The notes under the pieces were generated by a model, which saw only the letters and a program-made list of their open reading frames with translations, had not been told where the DNA came from and made no database searches. A stretch of DNA of 64,000 nt from CAJCIY01 sp964245825 (GTDB lineage: Bacteria > Actinomycetota > Actinomycetes > Mycobacteriales > CAJCIY01). Shown here in pieces: positions 53,124 through 61,353 of the stretch (positions are counted from its first letter, which is position 1; each line of letters starts with the position of its first letter). The position numbers and the translations under genes were made by a program. Location of the stretch: NCBI GenBank assembly GCA_964245825.1, contig CAXTNT010000011.1:1-64000 (forward strand), given 5' to 3'.

Positions 53124-53801
53124 GTGGAACACCGTACTACGACCGGGGTCGGCGTGCTCGACAAGTCCGCGCTGGTGCTGCGAGCCGTGGCCGATGGCCC
53201 GTGCGCGCTGGCCGAGCTGGTCGATCGCACGGGTCTGCCCAGGGCCACCGCCTACCGGCTCGCCACCGCGCTGGTCGCGCATCGGCTGCTGGCGGTCGGC
53301 GGCGGCTCGTACGCGCTCGGTCCGTGGCTCGCCGAGCTCGCCGGCGACGACCCGCTCACCGCCCGGGCCGCTTCCGTGCTGGACGCGCTGCGGGCGGAGA
53401 CCGGGGCCAGCGCGCAGCTCTTCCGTCGGCGGGGGGATGAGCGGGTATGCGTGGCGGCGAGCGACGTGCCCGCCGGGCTGCGCGACACCGTGCCCGTGGG
53501 CACGCGCCTGCCGATGACGGCGGGGTCGGCGGCCCAGGCGCTGCTGTGCGAGGAGACCGAGCCGCCGGCCGGCGCCGTCTTCACCGCGGCGGCGCTGGCG
53601 GCCTGCCGCCGCCGAGGCTGGGCGCAGTCGGTCGCAGAGCGCGCGCCGGGCGTCGCCTCGGTGTCCGCGCCGGTCCGGGACGTCGGCGGCCGGATCGTCG
53701 CGGCGGTCTCGGTGAGTGGGCCCACCGCGCTGCTCGGCCGCTCCCCCGGCCGGCTGCGCGGCGACGCGGTCCGGCGCGCCGCGGCCCGCCTCTCTGGCTG
53801 A
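53124..53801 (+). CDS. ndgR: IclR-family regulator NdgR
   Basis: The 225-residue protein has an N-terminal winged HTH (GVLDKSALVLRAVADG, LVDRTGLPRATAYRLATAL) and an IclR effector domain (AQLFRRRGDERVCVAASDVP, PVGTRLPMTAGSAAQALL, SVSAPVRDVGGRIVAAVSVS). NdgR homologues sit divergent from leuCD and control leucine and other amino acid genes. The GTG at 53124 fits the family start. Shorter than some members at the N-terminus. Confidence 0.93.
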   Translation: MEHRTTTGVGVLDKSALVLRAVADGPCALAELVDRTGLPRATAYRLATALVAHRLLAVGGGSYALGPWLAELAGDDPLTARAASVLDALRAETGASAQLFRRRGDERVCVAASDVPAGLRDTVPVGTRLPMTAGSAAQALLCEETEPPAGAVFTAAALAACRRRGWAQSVAERAPGVASVSAPVRDVGGRIVAAVSVSGPTALLGRSPGRLRGDAVRRAAARLSG

Positions 53802-53971
53802 GAGGACCCCGCGGACCTCGGCCGACCAGCGCCCGATGGCCCCTGCCGCGTCGGCGTCGGACGTCGTCGCGGCGGCCGGCCGATCGGGCGTCGGTTATCG
53901 TGTGGCCCGGCCTCCGGGCCGTCGCATCACAGTGCTTCACACGGCGCGTCACACCCGTCGCGTCACACCTG

Positions 53972-54044
53972 GCCCCCATCGTCTAGCGGCCCAGGACGCC
54001 GCCCTCTCACGGCGGTAGCAGGGGTTCGAATCCCCTTGGGGGTA
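53972..54044 (+). tRNA. tRNA-Glu (CTC)
   Basis: The cloverleaf folds: acceptor GCCCCCA/TGGGGGT, anticodon stem CCGCC/GGCGG with loop CTCTCAC (anticodon CTC), T arm GGGGTTCGAATCCCC. CCA is not encoded. TTATCG at 53895-53900 may be its -10. Confidence 0.95.
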
Positions 54045-54120
54045 CAAAGGCCGGGCTTCGTCGGCGCGTCGGGCCCCCACGATCAAGAAGGCCTGCGCCG
54101 CAGGCGTTCTCGTCGGCGAG

Positions 54121-54192
54121 CTGGGGTACCTGGACTCGAACCAAGACTAGCTGAACCAGAATCAGCCGGGCTGCCAATTACCCCATACCCCA
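54121..54192 (-). tRNA. tRNA-Gln (CTG)
   Basis: Minus-strand cloverleaf: acceptor TGGGGTA/TACCCCA, anticodon stem GCTGA/TCAGC with loop TTCTGGT (anticodon CTG), T arm with GGTTCGAGTCC. It is 31 bases upstream of the end of gltX and convergent with tRNA-Glu. Confidence 0.95.
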
Positions 54193-54223
54193 CGGGATCG
54201 ATCGCCCGAGGAGACTAGCAGGC

Positions 54224-55735
54224 TCAGTAGCCGCGGATCTCCGCCAGCGCGTCCGCGAGACGGGCCAGCGACCGCTCCCGACCGAGCAGCTCCAGCGACT
54301 CGAACAACGGCGGGGACATCCGCCGACCGGTGATCGCGATACGTACGGGGCCGAAGGCGTGCTTGGGCTTGAGACCCAGGCCGTCGACGAGGGCGGCGCG
54401 CAGTCCCGCCTCGATCGCGGCCGCGGTCCACTCGGGCAGCTCCTCGAGCTTGTCGTGGGCCGCAGCCAGCTGCGCCAGCACCTCCGCCACCAGCTGCGCG
54501 TGGTCGGTGACGGTGAAGTCGTCGTCGGCGACGTACAGGAACGAGAGCATCTCGACGGCGTCGATGAGCCGCACGATCCGGGTCTGCACCAGCGGGACCG
54601 CGGCCTCGAGGGCGCCGGCGGGCACGTCCAGGCCGGCGGCGGCGAACAGGGGCCGCAGCCGCTGGGTGAGGTCGGCCGCAGTCAGCCCGCGGATCTTCTC
54701 GCCGTTGATCGCCTCGAGCTTCCGCACGTCGAACCGGGCCGGGTTGCGCGAGACCTTCCCGAGCGAGAACGCCGCCACCATCTCGGCGAGCGCGAAGACC
54801 TCGCGGTCGGGCGCGAGGCTCCACCCGAGCAGCGCCAGGTAGTTCAGCATCGCCTCGGGCAGGAAGCCCTGGTCGCGGTACCAGCGCAGGGAGACCTCGC
54901 CGTTTCGCTTGGACAGCGGCTTGCCGTCCTCACCGGTCACCTGCGGGAGGTGGGCGAACACCGGCCAGGCGTCGCGGTCGACGCCGAGGGCGGCGTACAA
55001 GGCCAGCTGTCTGGGTGTCGCCGACATGAGGTCGTCGCCCCGGACGACGTGGCTGATGCGCATGGCGGTGTCGTCGACGGCCGCGGCCAGGATGTAGAGC
55101 GGGGCCCCACCGGAGCGGGTGAGCGCGAAGTCCGGGATCTGGTCGTGCGCGATGGTCACCTCGCCCTTGACCAGGTCGTCCCAGGTAGTCGCCCCTGCGG
55201 GCATCGGGAAGCGCAGCACGTACGCCCGCCCGGCGGCCTCGAACTCAGCCCGCTGGTCGTAGGCCAGGTGCCGGCAGTGCCCGTCGTACCCGGGCGTGCG
55301 CCCGGCCGTGCGGGCCGCCACCTCCTCGGGCGTGCAGTAGCAGCGGTAGACCGTGCCCTCGGCCTCGAGCCGCCCGAGCGCGGCGTCGTACACCTCGCGT
55401 CGCTCGCTCTGCCGGTAGGGGGTGTACGGGCCGCCGACGCCCGGACCCTCGTCCCAGTCCAGGCCGACCCAGCGCAGGATCTCCTGCACCGCCTCGTACG
55501 CCTCGTCGGTGGCACGGGAGGCGTCGGTGTCCTCGACCCGCAGCACGAATCGGCCGCCGGCCTGCCGGGCCACGGCCCAGGAGAACAGGGCCGTCCGAAC
55601 GTTCCCGACGTGGAGGTCCCCCGAGGGCGCGGGCGCGATCCGCGTCCGGACCGCGCGCCCCGTCACCGGGCTCCCGCCGACGGGGCTTCCCGTCACCAGG
55701 CTCCCGCCGTCGGCGCCCATGCGGTCGGGGCTCAT
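54224..55735 (-). CDS. gltX: Glutamyl-tRNA synthetase
   Basis: The 503-residue class I synthetase has the HIGH-type motif APAPSGDLHVGNVRTALFSW and the KMSKS-type motif KPLSKRNG. A zinc-region cysteine cluster is CYCTPEE...CRHL. The enzyme is probably non-discriminating, charging tRNA-Gln with Glu for GatCAB; that is typical of Actinobacteria. The first 25 residues are a Gly/Ser/Pro repeat (GSPVGGSPVTG). ATG overlaps the previous stop (ATGA). Confidence 0.95.
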   Translation of the reverse strand: MSPDRMGADGGSLVTGSPVGGSPVTGRAVRTRIAPAPSGDLHVGNVRTALFSWAVARQAGGRFVLRVEDTDASRATDEAYEAVQEILRWVGLDWDEGPGVGGPYTPYRQSERREVYDAALGRLEAEGTVYRCYCTPEEVAARTAGRTPGYDGHCRHLAYDQRAEFEAAGRAYVLRFPMPAGATTWDDLVKGEVTIAHDQIPDFALTRSGGAPLYILAAAVDDTAMRISHVVRGDDLMSATPRQLALYAALGVDRDAWPVFAHLPQVTGEDGKPLSKRNGEVSLRWYRDQGFLPEAMLNYLALLGWSLAPDREVFALAEMVAAFSLGKVSRNPARFDVRKLEAINGEKIRGLTAADLTQRLRPLFAAAGLDVPAGALEAAVPLVQTRIVRLIDAVEMLSFLYVADDDFTVTDHAQLVAEVLAQLAAAHDKLEELPEWTAAAIEAGLRAALVDGLGLKPKHAFGPVRIAITGRRMSPPLFESLELLGRERSLARLADALAEIRGY

Positions 55736-56520
55736 GCGGCCACCACCGGGTTGGTCAGGTCACCGATGCCGTCGACGGACACCGTCACGACCTGGCCGGG
55801 CTCCATCCGGCCCACCCCGGCAGGCGTACCCGTCATGATCACGTCACCGGGCAGCAGGGTCATGAAGCCGCTGCAGTAGCTGATGATCGTGGGGACGTCG
55901 AACAGCAGCAGCGAGGTCGGCGCGTCCTGGACCAGCACGCCGTCGAGGGTCGTGGTGACCCGGGTCGCGGCCGGGTCGAGGTCGGTCTCGATCCACGGTC
56001 CCAGCGGGCAGAAGGTGTCGTGACCCTTGCCGCGGGTCCACTGCCCGTCGGCGCGCTGCTGGTCGCGGGCGGTCACGTCGTTGCCGACCGTCCAGCCGAA
56101 CACGTGGGCCAGCGCCTCGCCAGGCGGAACGCGTCGGGTGATCCGTCCGATGACCGCGCACAGCTCGCCTTCGTAGTCCACCCGGTCGCTGTCGTCGGGA
56201 TGCACGATCGGCGCACCGGGTCCGACCACCGCGGTCGAGGGCTTGAGGAAGATCAGCGGCGCGGCCGGTGCATCCGCGCCGCCGAGGCCCTTCATCTCCT
56301 CGACGTGGTCGGCGTAGTTCTTGCCGACGCAGACGACCTTGCTCGGGACGACGGGCGAGCCGAGCGCGACCTGCCGGAGCGGAGCGATCTCGCCGGTACG
56401 CCGGGCCGGGGAGAGCAGCGGGTGGGCATGCAGCGCCTCGACCGTCTCCTCGCCGGGTTCCCCCGTGACGACGCCGTACGAGAAGCTGCCGCCGCCGAGG
56501 CTGAACCGGGCGATGCGCAC
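55732..56520 (-). CDS. Fumarylacetoacetate hydrolase family protein
   Basis: The 262-residue FAH-fold protein has the catalytic core CVGKNYADHVEEM, VDYEGELCAVIGR (metal acids), WTVGNDVTARDQQ, GKGHDTFCPLGPWI and GDVIMTGTPAGVG. It may hydrolyse or decarboxylate diketo acids such as those in aromatic catabolism. GTG 56520. In many actinobacteria it precedes gltX. Substrate not known. Confidence 0.92.
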   Translation of the reverse strand: MRIARFSLGGGSFSYGVVTGEPGEETVEALHAHPLLSPARRTGEIAPLRQVALGSPVVPSKVVCVGKNYADHVEEMKGLGGADAPAAPLIFLKPSTAVVGPGAPIVHPDDSDRVDYEGELCAVIGRITRRVPPGEALAHVFGWTVGNDVTARDQQRADGQWTRGKGHDTFCPLGPWIETDLDPAATRVTTTLDGVLVQDAPTSLLLFDVPTIISYCSGFMTLLPGDVIMTGTPAGVGRMEPGQVVTVSVDGIGDLTNPVVAA

Positions 56521-56575
56521 GCGTCCGAACCTAGCGGGACAGGCGCGGACGACGCCGCCGGGGGATGATGGGCGG

Positions 56576-56905
56576 GTGACGACACCGACCCGGCAGCCCC
56601 GCCGCGAGGACCCCGTCGTCGTCACGTCCGCGTATCAGAGCCGGGGGGATGAGCTGGACGCGCGGAAGAAGCGCTACGTCTATGCGATGTCCGGGCGGGT
56701 CGTGCTGTTCACCGTCTCCGTGCTGTTCTTCCGCAGCCACCTCTGGGTGCTGGTGCCGGCGATGGTGCTGTCGATGGTGCTGCCGTACGTGGCGGTGGTG
56801 CTGGCCAACGGCGGGCGCAAGCGGCCGGAGATGGCCGAGCGCTATATCCACCGCCACGACGCGGTGCCCGCCCTCCCGCCGAGCCGCACGATCGATGCCG
56901 ACTGA
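56576..56905 (+). CDS. DUF3099 family membrane protein
   Basis: The 109-residue product has a hydrophilic N-terminus (TSAYQSRGDELDARKKRYVY) and two membrane helices (SGRVVLFTVSVLFFRSHLWV, LVPAMVLSMVLPYVAVVLAN). This matches actinobacterial DUF3099. GTG 56576. Divergent from the FAH gene. Function unknown. Confidence 0.85.
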   Translation: MTTPTRQPRREDPVVVTSAYQSRGDELDARKKRYVYAMSGRVVLFTVSVLFFRSHLWVLVPAMVLSMVLPYVAVVLANGGRKRPEMAERYIHRHDAVPALPPSRTIDAD

Positions 56906-57017
56906 TGTCAGGCCGCCCCACCTCCCCCGGCCGCAACCGGATGGCCGATGGACACCGCCGGCAACAGCCAGGACGATGGTTCCAGCCCTGTCAGTGCGAC
57001 CGGAGGACACGCGAGCG

Positions 57018-57419
57018 ATGAGGATCACGTCGATGGCAGTGCTGACGACCGCCACCACTGCCCTGCTGCTGCCCGCGGCCATGGCATCCGCGGCGACGTC
57101 TTCCTCGCCGAAGGGTCCACCGCTGAGCAACACCACCCAGACGCTCGGCACCCAGCCCGACGGCGCGGGTGGCTACAGCCAGAGCGTGGAGATCGACTTC
57201 ACGAAGAAGACCTTCACCATCCCGTCGTACGACGACAAGGGCACCTTCAAGAGCAAGGGCATGACCGTCACGCTCAAGATCACCAAGGGTCCTGACAAGA
57301 GCTGCACCTTCCCCGGCACGTACGACGCCACGACGAGCGAGTACGAGGGCACCTACACGTGCAAGGACGGCGCGTCCGAAGGGTTCGCCCTGTCGACGGA
57401 CGGCAGCGGCCCCGGCTGA
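57018..57419 (+). CDS. Secreted hypothetical protein
   Basis: A 133-residue protein with a Sec signal peptide (MRITSMAVLTTATTALLLPA, then AMASAA cleavage). The mature part is Thr/Ser/Lys-rich with two cysteines (KSCTFPGTYDA, TYTCKDGAS) likely to form a disulfide. CGGAGG at 57001-57006 is the likely ribosome site. Function unknown. Stops 10 bases from the convergent cimA stop. Confidence 0.85.
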   Translation: MRITSMAVLTTATTALLLPAAMASAATSSSPKGPPLSNTTQTLGTQPDGAGGYSQSVEIDFTKKTFTIPSYDDKGTFKSKGMTVTLKITKGPDKSCTFPGTYDATTSEYEGTYTCKDGASEGFALSTDGSGPG

Positions 57420-57429
57420 CCCGCCGCCG

Positions 57430-58962
57430 TCACTCCGGGCGCTGGGCCAGCCCGTAGCTGACCGCGTCGTCGAGGGCCTGCCACGAGGCGTCGATGAGGT
57501 TCTCGCCGGCGCCCACGGTGACCCACTCACGCTCCCCGTCGGAGGTGGTGATGAGCACCCGCGTGACCGCGCCGGTGCCGTGGCCGCCGTCGAGGATCCG
57601 CACCTTGTAGTCGACCAGCTCCAGCTGGGCCAACCCCGGATGGCTTGCGCCGAGGGCGACGCGGATGGCGGTGTCCAGGGCGTTGACCGGGCCGTTGCCC
57701 TCGCCGGTGGCCACCAGCCGCTGCCCGTCGACGTACACCTTGACGGTGGCCTCGCTGACCAGCTCGCCGTCGGCCCGCCGCTCGACGATGACCCGCCACG
57801 AGTCGAGGTCGAAGACGCGGGGTGCGCGGCCCTCGACCTCGGCCCGCAGGAGCAGCTCGAAGGAGGCCTCCGCGGCCTCGTAGGAGAAACCGGCGGCCTC
57901 GTTGCGGCGGACGGCCTCGACGACCCGGGTGGCCATGTCGGGTGGGACGGTCACCCCGAGGGCGCGCGCCTTGAGCTCCACCCCGGCCCGTCCCGCGAGC
58001 TCGCTGACCAGCAGGGTCATGTCGTTGCCGACGACGGCGGGGTCGACGTGCTGGGCAAGGTCGGGCGCCCGCGTGACCGCGGCCGCGGCCGGCCCGGCGC
58101 GGTGGGCGAAGGCCTGGGTCCCCACGTACGGCTGTGACGGGTCCGGCACCAGGTTGGCGATCTCCGCGACCGCGTGCGCCACCCGCTGGAGCTCGGGCAG
58201 TCGGCCGACCGGCAGCGCGGTCAGGCCCAGCTTGGTCTCGATGCCGGCCACGACGGCCACCAGATCGGCTGTGCCACAGCGGCTTCCGTAGCCGTTGACG
58301 GTCACCTGTACGGACCGCGCGCCGGCACGCACGGCCGCCAGCGTGTTGGCCGTCGCGCATCCCCCGTCGTCGTGGCACTGCACGCCGACCACCGCGGCAC
58401 CCTCCCGCGCGATCGCCACGGCCTCCTCGACCTCCCAAGGCAGCGCCCCACCGAGGGTGTCGCAGAGCGTCAGGATGTCGGCGTCGGCGGCCAGGATCTC
58501 GCGGGCGAAACCGGCGTCGGCGCGCAGCCCGGTCACTGCGTGCTCCACGTCGAGGACGACCCGGCGCCCCTCGGCGCGCAACGCGGCGACCGCCTCGTGG
58601 ACCGCCTTGACGTGCTCGGCCGGGCTGACGCCGAGCACCCGCTCCACCCACGGCGCGGACCCGACGGCCGACAGCGACACCACCTCGGCGCCGCTGGCCA
58701 GTACGCCCGCCAGCGACGCGGCGGTAAGCGGCGCGGTCGCGTGCGCCACCAGGGTCAGGCGCGGCGCCCGCTCGCGGGCGGCGCGGGCGAAGAGGGTTGC
58801 GTCCCGCGGGTTGTCACCAGGCTCGCCGATCTCCGCGTACGCGATCCCAAGCTCGTCCAGCAGGCGTAGGACGGCGAGTGCGTCGCCGAGGCTCGGCCGG
58901 AAGCCAGTGCCCTGGGTGCCCAGGCGGAGGGTCGCGTCGTACACGAGCACGTCGGGGGTCAT
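57430..58962 (-). CDS. cimA: Citramalate synthase
   Basis: The 510-residue enzyme condenses pyruvate and acetyl-CoA to citramalate, the threonine-independent route to 2-oxobutyrate and isoleucine. The LeuA-like TIM barrel starts VLVYDATLRLGTQG. Catalytic/metal residues lie in VQCHDDGGCATANTLAAV. The LeuA-type regulatory domain follows at the C-terminus (VYVDGQRLVATGEGNGPVNA, LVDYKVRILDGGHGT). ATG 58962. The leader in front contains an apparent attenuator. Confidence 0.95.
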   Translation of the reverse strand: MTPDVLVYDATLRLGTQGTGFRPSLGDALAVLRLLDELGIAYAEIGEPGDNPRDATLFARAARERAPRLTLVAHATAPLTAASLAGVLASGAEVVSLSAVGSAPWVERVLGVSPAEHVKAVHEAVAALRAEGRRVVLDVEHAVTGLRADAGFAREILAADADILTLCDTLGGALPWEVEEAVAIAREGAAVVGVQCHDDGGCATANTLAAVRAGARSVQVTVNGYGSRCGTADLVAVVAGIETKLGLTALPVGRLPELQRVAHAVAEIANLVPDPSQPYVGTQAFAHRAGPAAAAVTRAPDLAQHVDPAVVGNDMTLLVSELAGRAGVELKARALGVTVPPDMATRVVEAVRRNEAAGFSYEAAEASFELLLRAEVEGRAPRVFDLDSWRVIVERRADGELVSEATVKVYVDGQRLVATGEGNGPVNALDTAIRVALGASHPGLAQLELVDYKVRILDGGHGTGAVTRVLITTSDGEREWVTVGAGENLIDASWQALDDAVSYGLAQRPE

Positions 58963-58993
58963 GGGCTTCCTCATCGAGCGGGCAGCGGACAAC

Positions 58994-59027
58994 AAAAAGC
59001 CCCTCGCACCGGAGGGTACGGAGGGGC
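58994..59027 (-). terminator. Attenuator terminator in the cimA leader
   Basis: On the minus strand GCCCCTC and GAGGGGC (59021-59027 and 58999-59005) form a 7-bp stem followed at once by TTTTTGTTG. A second CCCTCC segment (59011-59016) can pair with the same 3' arm, offering an alternative structure. It lies about 30 bases after the leader peptide stop and about 30 before the cimA start. Confidence 0.7.
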
Positions 59028-59056
59028 GGGCGCGTGAACCGGGGCGGTCGACGCGC

Positions 59057-59077
59057 CTAGACGATGATCGGCGACAT
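59057..59077 (-). CDS. Leader peptide of the cimA attenuator (MSPIIV)
   Basis: A six-codon frame ATG TCG CCG ATC ATC GTC TAG encodes Met-Ser-Pro-Ile-Ile-Val. Two Ile codons and a Val next to the stop, followed by a terminator hairpin, match branched-chain amino acid attenuation. No clear ribosome site is seen, so it could be translated weakly or from a leaderless message. Confidence 0.65.
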   Translation of the reverse strand: MSPIIV

Positions 59078-59119
59078 GGTGCGGGACACGCACCGACGGT
59101 GGCAGATCGCGGCTGCCCG

Positions 59120-59125
59120 CGTCAA
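59120..59125 (-). promoter_or_regulatory. Possible -35 element for the cimA leader
   Basis: Minus-strand TTGACG resembles a sigma-70-type -35 in the right place for a transcript that includes the MSPIIV leader. No convincing -10 is visible at 17 bases. The rest of 58963-59325 holds the leader, hairpin and repeats only. Confidence 0.3.
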
Positions 59126-59245
59126 CTTGCGCACGCCAACGTGCCCGCTCGTGCGCACGTGACGGCGTCGGGGCGGCAGCTGGCAGTGGCCATGGAAGTG
59201 CCAGGGCAGTGGTCGACCCGATGTCAGCGCGAGCGTCAGGGCAGT

Positions 59246-59323
59246 GGTCTAGGCGGATGGTCTAGGCGGATGGCCAGGGCGGGTGGCCAGGGCGGGTGGT
59301 CGGGGCGGGTGGCCAGGGCCAGG
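59246..59323 (+). repeat. 13-bp tandem repeat array
   Basis: Six units: GGTCTAGGCGGAT at 59246 and 59259, GGCCAGGGCGGGT at 59272 and 59285, GGTCGGGGCGGGT at 59298, and a partial unit at 59311. The array stops three bases before the 3' end of the 13E12 gene. It has no spacers and is not a CRISPR. Confidence 0.85.
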
Positions 59324-59325
59324 GG

Positions 59326-60696
59326 TCAGAGCGGTGGGTCTGGGTCACCGGTCGCGAGCTCGGTCGCGAGGGTGGCCGGGAGGGCGGGCGGGCCGACGGG
59401 TGGGTCGCTCGCCCAGGGACGGACGCTCGCCGTGCGCGGCGGCTGCTCGTAGCGCCGACCGTCCCGGTCGGTCCAGGTGATGTCGAGGGCGGTGCCGGCC
59501 AGCGCCCAGCCGCCCTCGTGGGCCGCGTGGTGGTGCCGGGAGCAGAGCAGGACCAGGTTGTCATCGATGGTCGGACCGCCGTCAGCCCAGTGCCGCAGGT
59601 GATGCGCGTGGCAGCGCGGGGCACGGACCGGACAGCCCGGGAACCGGCACCCGCCGTCCCGCACCTCGAGCCTGCGGCGCATGGCCGCCCCGGGTGTGCG
59701 TCGCGCCTCCGCGATGACGGCACCGACCCTGCCCGCGCGGTCGACCGGATGCACGGACACGTCCGCGCCGCAGCCGAGCCGCCTTGCCACCTGCGCCGAG
59801 ACCGGCTCGCTGGCGAATGGACCGTTACCGCTGAGCACGCCGGCGCCGAGTGCCCCGCCGCCCGCCGCGGCGCTGAGCAGGGCTCCGCCGGCGACCGGAC
59901 GCACCAGAAGCTGCAGGGCGACCGGCTGCTCGGGCGCAACGCCGGCGCAGAGATCGGCGAGTGCATCAGCGCGCCGCTGCTCGGCCGTGCGCTGGTCGTC
60001 GGCGCCGTCAGGGCGCGACAGCGCCTCCAGGGCGGCGCCGATCCCGGCTGCCGCATCGAGCGTGAGCCGAGCGTGCAGCACGGCGGCACCCGGCAACTCG
60101 CGGTCGGGCCAGATCCGCAGCCCCCGCGCTGCGTACGCGGTGCGCGCCTCATCCTCGAGCCGCCCCGGGCGCAGCGCCGCGACCGCCGCCCGCGTCGCGT
60201 CGCGCACCTGGGCCACCGCCACCGCTCTCGGGTCGGCCAACACCGTCCGCTCGACCAGTGAGGACTCCCGGTCGTCGAGGCCTTCGGACTCGCGCGCCAG
60301 CACCACCGCCTGCGCCCACGGCAGCGCCCCGCCCGCCAGCGCCGCGGCCGTCCCGGGCAGTCGGTCGCGCAGGGCGAGCGCGGTCTCACACCGCACCTGC
60401 GCCTCGTAGGGCGACGTCGAACAGGCCGCCGCGAGCTGCTCGCGGTGCCACTCCATCTCGAGCAGCTCGTCGCTGGACCGGATGGTGCAACGCCCACGCG
60501 AGGCATACGCGGCGATCAACCGCGCCCGCACGGCGGCGGCCCATGCCAACGACGCCTCGACCTGCGCGACTGCGTCGAGCAACGCCTCCTCGGACAGCGC
60601 ATCGACGTCGAGATCGGCCGCTGACGCCAGCACGACGGGACCCGGCGACCCGCCCAGGTCGACCGCCCGCTCCCGCGGCTCCACGCTCGAACGCAT
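59326..60696 (-). CDS. 13E12/DUF222 HNH endonuclease-like protein
   Basis: The 456-residue product has the DUF222 helical domain (residues 30-290) and a C-terminal HNH module (GCRFPGCPVRAPRCHAHHLR, then WADGGPTIDDNLVLLCSRHH). The 13E12 repeat family is expanded in actinobacterial genomes and the role is unproven; nuclease activity is plausible. It is flanked on both sides by repeats. Confidence 0.9.
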   Translation of the reverse strand: MRSSVEPRERAVDLGGSPGPVVLASAADLDVDALSEEALLDAVAQVEASLAWAAAVRARLIAAYASRGRCTIRSSDELLEMEWHREQLAAACSTSPYEAQVRCETALALRDRLPGTAAALAGGALPWAQAVVLARESEGLDDRESSLVERTVLADPRAVAVAQVRDATRAAVAALRPGRLEDEARTAYAARGLRIWPDRELPGAAVLHARLTLDAAAGIGAALEALSRPDGADDQRTAEQRRADALADLCAGVAPEQPVALQLLVRPVAGGALLSAAAGGGALGAGVLSGNGPFASEPVSAQVARRLGCGADVSVHPVDRAGRVGAVIAEARRTPGAAMRRRLEVRDGGCRFPGCPVRAPRCHAHHLRHWADGGPTIDDNLVLLCSRHHHAAHEGGWALAGTALDITWTDRDGRRYEQPPRTASVRPWASDPPVGPPALPATLATELATGDPDPPL

Positions 60697-60725
60697 GTTC
60701 GAAGACTACCCGCTCGCACCGACAG

Positions 60726-60860
60726 ACTGCTGCGGCGCAGCACTTCTGTGGACAACCCGATGGACGCGCCCGCAGCGCAGGACACGGGACGCGCACCAAC
60801 AAACTGCTGCGGCGCAGCACTTCTGCGGACACTGCCGCGGCGCAGCACACTTCTCTGGAC
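60726..60860 (+). repeat. Three copies of a 28-30 bp repeat, one with a DnaA-box-like site
   Basis: Copies at 60726-60754, 60803-60830 and 60831-60860 share CTGCTGCGGCGCAGCACTTCT and a following GGAC. TGCTGC-G-GCGCAGCA inside each is palindromic. The minus strand of copy 1 contains TTGTCCACA (60747-60755), the actinobacterial DnaA-box consensus; copies 2 and 3 have diverged there. It lies just upstream of the 13E12 gene. Confidence 0.75.
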
Positions 60861-60886
60861 AGCCCGGTCGAGGGGCAGCCGCAAAC

Positions 60887-61270
60887 TCAGGACGCGGGGG
60901 CGCCGAGGCGGGCCCGCATGAGGTCGCGTACCGAGACCACGCCCACGGTACGACCGCCGTCGACGACGATCAGGTGCCGGAAACCGCCGTCGAGCATCGC
61001 CGTGGCGGCAGCCTCGAGCGACCAGCCCGGGGCAGCCGTCACGGCACTGGACGTCAGGTAGCCGGCCACCGCGGTCGCGTCCGGGTCGACACCCGCGGCC
61101 AGCGCCCGCAGCACGTCGCGCTCGGTCAGGATGCCGGGGCCACCGGTCTCGGGGTCGTCGACGACCGCCGCCCCCACGCCGCGCTCGACCATCCGCCGGG
61201 ATGCCTCCCGGATCGTGTGGGTCGGGCCGATCGTGAGCACGACCTCGGACATCGCATCTCGTACGTCCAT
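60887..61270 (-). CDS. Two-CBS-domain protein
   Basis: The 127-residue protein begins MDVRDAMSEVVLTIGPTHTI and consists of two CBS domains (GPGILTERDVLRALAAGVDP; RTVGVVSVRDLMRARLG), which bind adenosyl ligands such as AMP or SAM. No effector domain is attached. It probably acts as a small energy sensor. ATG 61270; about 80 bases after ilvE. Confidence 0.9.
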   Translation of the reverse strand: MDVRDAMSEVVLTIGPTHTIREASRRMVERGVGAAVVDDPETGGPGILTERDVLRALAAGVDPDATAVAGYLTSSAVTAAPGWSLEAAATAMLDGGFRHLIVVDGGRTVGVVSVRDLMRARLGAPAS

Positions 61271-61353
61271 GCAGGACCTCCGCTCGGAGCCTCTCCCCGG
61301 CGTCGTCACCGTAGGCCGATCACCGCCGGAACGGAACCCTGCCCGCTCGGAGC

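Noticed and set aside
59246..59323. CRISPR array
   Set aside because: The units are 13 bases and directly adjacent, with no spacers and no cas genes.
60726..60860. Replication origin
   Set aside because: Only one DnaA-box match is present, with no AT-rich region and no dnaA or dnaN nearby.
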